Position numbers and translations under genes: made by a program. Positions 61,445 to 64,000 of a stretch of DNA of 64,000 bases are shown here, piece after piece; position 1 is the first letter of the stretch; each line of letters starts with the position of its first letter. The stretch spans positions 23,410,159-23,474,158 of the forward strand of contig OW203765.1 in assembly GCA_934045905.1 (NCBI GenBank), in the 5' to 3' direction. A model generated the notes under the pieces. The model did no database searches. It was not told where the DNA came from and worked only from the letters and a program-made list of their open reading frames with translations. The stretch is from Leuctra nigra. Lineage: Eukaryota; Arthropoda; Insecta; Plecoptera; Leuctridae.

Positions 61445-62079
61445 TTAAGGCCAATACATATCACGTGACTTTATTTCTCTACATCCGATCAAAAGAAATA
61501 GTTACCTATGAACGTACATACCTTACATCGTTCATGTTGAGTAATCCAAGGTGATTTATGAAGGAAATTCACTGCATACTGGAGCTTATCAATATTTGCA
61601 GTCAATATGATTTAATTTTGCAGTGGTTTTATAATAAAAACAACACAAATATCGTGTATACGTACGCGTGTGAAGACTGTCAAAACCAAGTGCTGTTCGT
61701 TTAAACATTACATTCATAATAGTGGATATAATTAATATCTCAACATTTCGTTGGAAAGATGAAGAAAGAGCGCATGTTTTGTTGGCAAAATTGTGTCAGG
61801 TTTGTGATGCATATGTGCCCTTTTATTAGATTAAAGTTTGCTGTTCTTGGCAACTCATAGGATTTCCTTAAACTTCAGGTCTTGATTTGAGAATATTTAG
61901 GTGCAAGGAAGTAAAATCATCTAATAAGTTATTTTCGCAGTTCTTTTCTGCGTAGATTTGTTCCAACAGATGTGTCCTAACTTATCTGATGAGTGAGAAG
62001 TATTTGCTAAACTGAACCCTTCCAAATGAAAATGTGTAGCTTTTTGGTTGAAAAGTCACGTGATATGCAGCCACCTTAA
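61445..62079. mobile_element. 635-bp TTAA-flanked element, copy 2
   Basis: The left TTAAGGCCAATACATATCAC and right GTGATATGCAGCCACCTTAA bound a near copy of 58444-59078 in the same orientation. The left terminus is diverged from the right one, unlike in copy 1. Confidence 0.85.
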
Positions 62080-62145
62080 GGAATAGGAGCCAAGGAATCA
62101 AGCCATAAAATATATATCGATGTTGAAAACAACTGAAACTTTTAG

Positions 62146-62565
62146 CATGAAGTGACCGACGCCGTCTCCGAGGCTCGCGTGCGTCGCCTCCTGCGCAGCG
62201 TCGACGTCGCCTGTCAGACGGCGCCCATCGACGTCGACCGCTTCGACGAACCAAAGCGCGACGTCTCACTTCATGAATGTTCCAGCACGAAGTGACCGAC
62301 GCCGTCTCCGAGGCTCGCGTGCGTCGCCTCCTGCGCAGCGTCGACGTCGCCTGTCAGACGGCGCCCATCGACGTCGACCGCTTCGACGAACCAAAGCGCG
62401 ACGTCTCACTTCATGAATGTTCCAGCATGAAGTGACCGACGCCGTCTCCGAGGCTCGCGTGCGTCGCCTCCTGCGCAGCGTCGACGTCGCCTGTCAGACG
62501 GCGCCCATCGACGTCGACCTTTACGATGAACCAAAGCGCGACGACTCCCACTACGGCTTCACCGA
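62146..62565 (+). repeat. 140-bp tandem triplication of an exon start
   Basis: The exon opening (GAAGTGACCGACGCCGTCTC) occurs at 62146, 62286 and 62426, exactly 140 bases apart. The first two copies are followed by CGCTTCGACGAACCAAAGCG and CGTCTCACTTCATGAATG; the third continues as the real exon. Acceptors are TTTTAG at the first copy and GTTCCAG at the other two. Since 140 is not a multiple of three, using the first or second acceptor leads to a stop shortly after the copy end. Confidence 0.93.
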
Positions 62566-62692
62566 CACGCCGATCCCGTTATTCGAGTCGTACTCGGCGC
62601 TGTCGCTGGATGATCGACCTGTCAGGATTACCGAGTCGTTGAGCTACATCGTGATGCCGCCGAGATACGGTCACAGACATCAGAGCACCCAG
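62426..62692 (+). CDS. Cytoplasmic tail exon
   Basis: Phase 0 on both sides: acceptor ATGAATGTTCCAG, donor ACCCAG|GTAGCG, 89 codons. It encodes HEVTDAVSEARVRRLLRSVD, VACQTAPIDVDLYDEPKRDD and later TDTPIPLFESYSALSLDDRP. There is no membrane segment; it has mixed acidic and basic stretches with an SLSYIVMPPRYGHRH end. The third of three tandem copies of the exon start is used because it alone continues in frame. I do not recognise a domain. Confidence 0.82.
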
Positions 62693-63172
62693 GTAGCGGC
62701 TTGATTTCATTTGATTAGAACCTATATTCTCAACAGAGCCGAGGCTCCACTAGTGAGAAATATAGAAAAGGAAGGAGAGGAAACCCGTTACCGGCATGTA
62801 GCCAACTCCTGACGAATGATACGAAGGGGGTAGATATTTTAAGAGATATATACTTTATATTTCACCCTTTTAATTTTAACTATTGTATCAATTGATTTTC
62901 TCTGTTAATTTTTCATAATTTGTGTTTTTTTTATATGTTATGTCCACTTGTGGAGTTTTACTTTTTGGGTATATGTTGAAAAATAAATAAATAACTATAA
63001 GTAAAAAAATTACTCTGAGTAAGAAATCACAACAAAGGACCACAACACTGTACCAAAACTAGAGATATTTTGGCCGAGCTTTCCCATAAGTTGCAGCAGA
63101 CGGTCAATTGGGCTAAGTTTGTCTGTGACATTTCTCAATGGCACATGAGTACGCTTCAACCTCCACCCTTAG
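62693..63172. other. Intron sequence
   Basis: AT-rich, with AATAAATAAATAA near 62982. No element recognised. The polypyrimidine tract before the next exon is CAACCTCCACCCTTAG. Confidence 0.7.
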
Positions 63173-63469
63173 GTGAACCACTTGACAAAGGAGTACGTGA
63201 AGGAGTTGGCCCTCTTGCCCGACGTGTCGACGATCACGCGGCGCTCCTCTGACCCGGAGGCGCAACACTACCTGGTCGTGCAGTTCGACGACAACGGCGA
63301 GGAGGGTCGTCCACTGTCGGCCGCGCACTCCGTCATCCACCTCCAGCTCGATCACTCCGGGAACGACGGCGAGGGTGCGCCGCTCGGGACGGCGCGCTCA
63401 GTCATGTTCCAGCTTGACGACAGCGGCGAGGACATCCCGGAGGAGTTCACCGGAAGCCTTCTGGACATG
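63173..63469 (+). CDS. Tail exon with three internal acidic repeats
   Basis: The acceptor is CCTCCACCCTTAG and the donor GACATG|GTAATG; 99 codons, phase 0 on both sides. It starts VNHLTKEYVKELALLPDVST. Residues from about 390 to 445 of the partial product hold three related segments of 18-20 residues: HYLVVQFDDNGEEGRPL, SVIHLQLDHSGNDGEGAPL and SVMFQLDDSGEDIPEE, the first two followed by SAAH or GTAR. The shared pattern is hydrophobic-hydrophobic-x-L/F-Q-x-D-D/H-S/N-G, suggesting internal duplication in the coding sequence. Function unknown; probably cytoplasmic. Confidence 0.85.
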
Positions 63470-63782
63470 GTAATGTCAGGCAGTTTGAATGTGACGTCAC
63501 GATTGTTGTGGTAGCCATATTGTTGACACATGTCAGAATGGCGGTAATTCTTTTTCTGAGAATAATTATTTTTGAAAATGACAGTTTTTTTTGCTCCAGC
63601 TCTTGAAACAGGCAATTTAAAATGTAAAAAATAAAAAAAATTATATTTCGCCCTTCCATACATTTCTTTCTTCTTGAATCTTACACAATCTTACATTTAA
63701 TCATTATGTAATATTAATTTTTGAAATTTAAATGACCTATTTTGTTGACATGTTCTCAACCAGCTGCCCCTGTTTCTCCCAG
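63470..63782. other. Intron sequence
   Basis: AT-rich. Contains a TGACGTCA site at about 63493, just past the donor. Nothing else recognised. Confidence 0.65.
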
Positions 63783-64000
63783 GCTATGTACGTCCACTCC
63801 CGCACACTGACGCCCGCGGCGTCGAAGATGTCTTTGGCGCCGGCGACGTCCAACATGTCCTTGAACACGTCGGTCATGAGGCTGTGGCCGCGAGGGGACG
63901 ACGATGGCGCCTCTGGGAGCGGAGCTGAGCGGCCCGCTCCGAGCGAACTAGAGCTCCGTCCTAAAACACTGATCGAGACGATATTGGAAGAGTCCGTGCA
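63783..64000 (+). CDS. Tail exon, cut by the window edge
   Basis: After acceptor CCTGTTTCTCCCAG, the frame stays open to the end of the window (72 codons plus two bases). It encodes AMYVHSRTLTPAASKMSLAP, TSNMSLNTSVMRLWPRGDDD and a run ending PKTLIETILEESV. It is rich in Ser, Thr and Pro with likely disorder, then acidic. The gene continues to the right, so the total tail is longer than the roughly 390 residues seen here. Confidence 0.8.

Overview
The window looks like a piece of an arthropod, most likely insect, nuclear genome. It is AT-rich, has no bacterial-style dense coding, and is dominated by short non-autonomous transposons, tRNA-derived SINEs and tandem repeats. The few coding pieces are short GC-rich exons with GT-AG splice sites. 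The order cannot be settled from sequence alone. No intact transposase, reverse transcriptase, rRNA or CRISPR is visible.

The only well-supported gene is on the plus strand at the right end. Eight exons (54959-64000, open at the right edge) join with compatible phases into 529 codons of a multi-pass membrane protein: an extracellular segment with an N-S-T sequon, about three hydrophobic blocks, a second sequon, then a charged cytoplasmic tail of about 390 residues. I do not recognise the family. The gene's start, with at least one further membrane segment expected, lies upstream. A further coding exon at 23742-23938 ends in a membrane segment and a stop. It may be the last exon of a separate gene or an alternative terminal exon of the same gene. 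A candidate minus-strand exon (47483-47630) lies between them.

The most unusual feature is that tandem repeats sit on exon edges of this locus. There are 22 units of 81-83 bp on the 3' end of the 23.7 kb exon; 12 units of 85 bp on a 3' splice site; three units of 24 bp on another 3' splice site; 19 units of 50 bp on a 5' splice site; and three units of 140 bp on another 3' splice site. In the 85-, 50- and 140-bp arrays the unit length is not a multiple of three, so only the splice site nearest the intact exon gives an open product.

Layout: 0.4-2.2 kb inverted repeat pair; 2.6 kb SINE relic; 6.8-8.7, 21.5-22.8 and 30.6-33.9 kb three copies of a composite element carrying YY1-like, ETS-like and CRE motifs and ending in a long fold-back; 16.0 kb 26-bp tandem repeat; 16.2, 54.3 and 60.6 kb MITEs with 3-bp target duplications; 19.4 and 20.4 kb opposed SINEs; 23.7-25.7 kb exon plus array; 26.0-26.3 kb tRNA-Phe-like sequence inside an inverted repeat; 34-47 kb largely featureless; 49.8 kb a hAT MITE with perfect 8-bp target duplication; 52.1-52.9 kb nested elements; 55-64 kb the gene, with two 635-bp TTAA-flanked elements around one exon.
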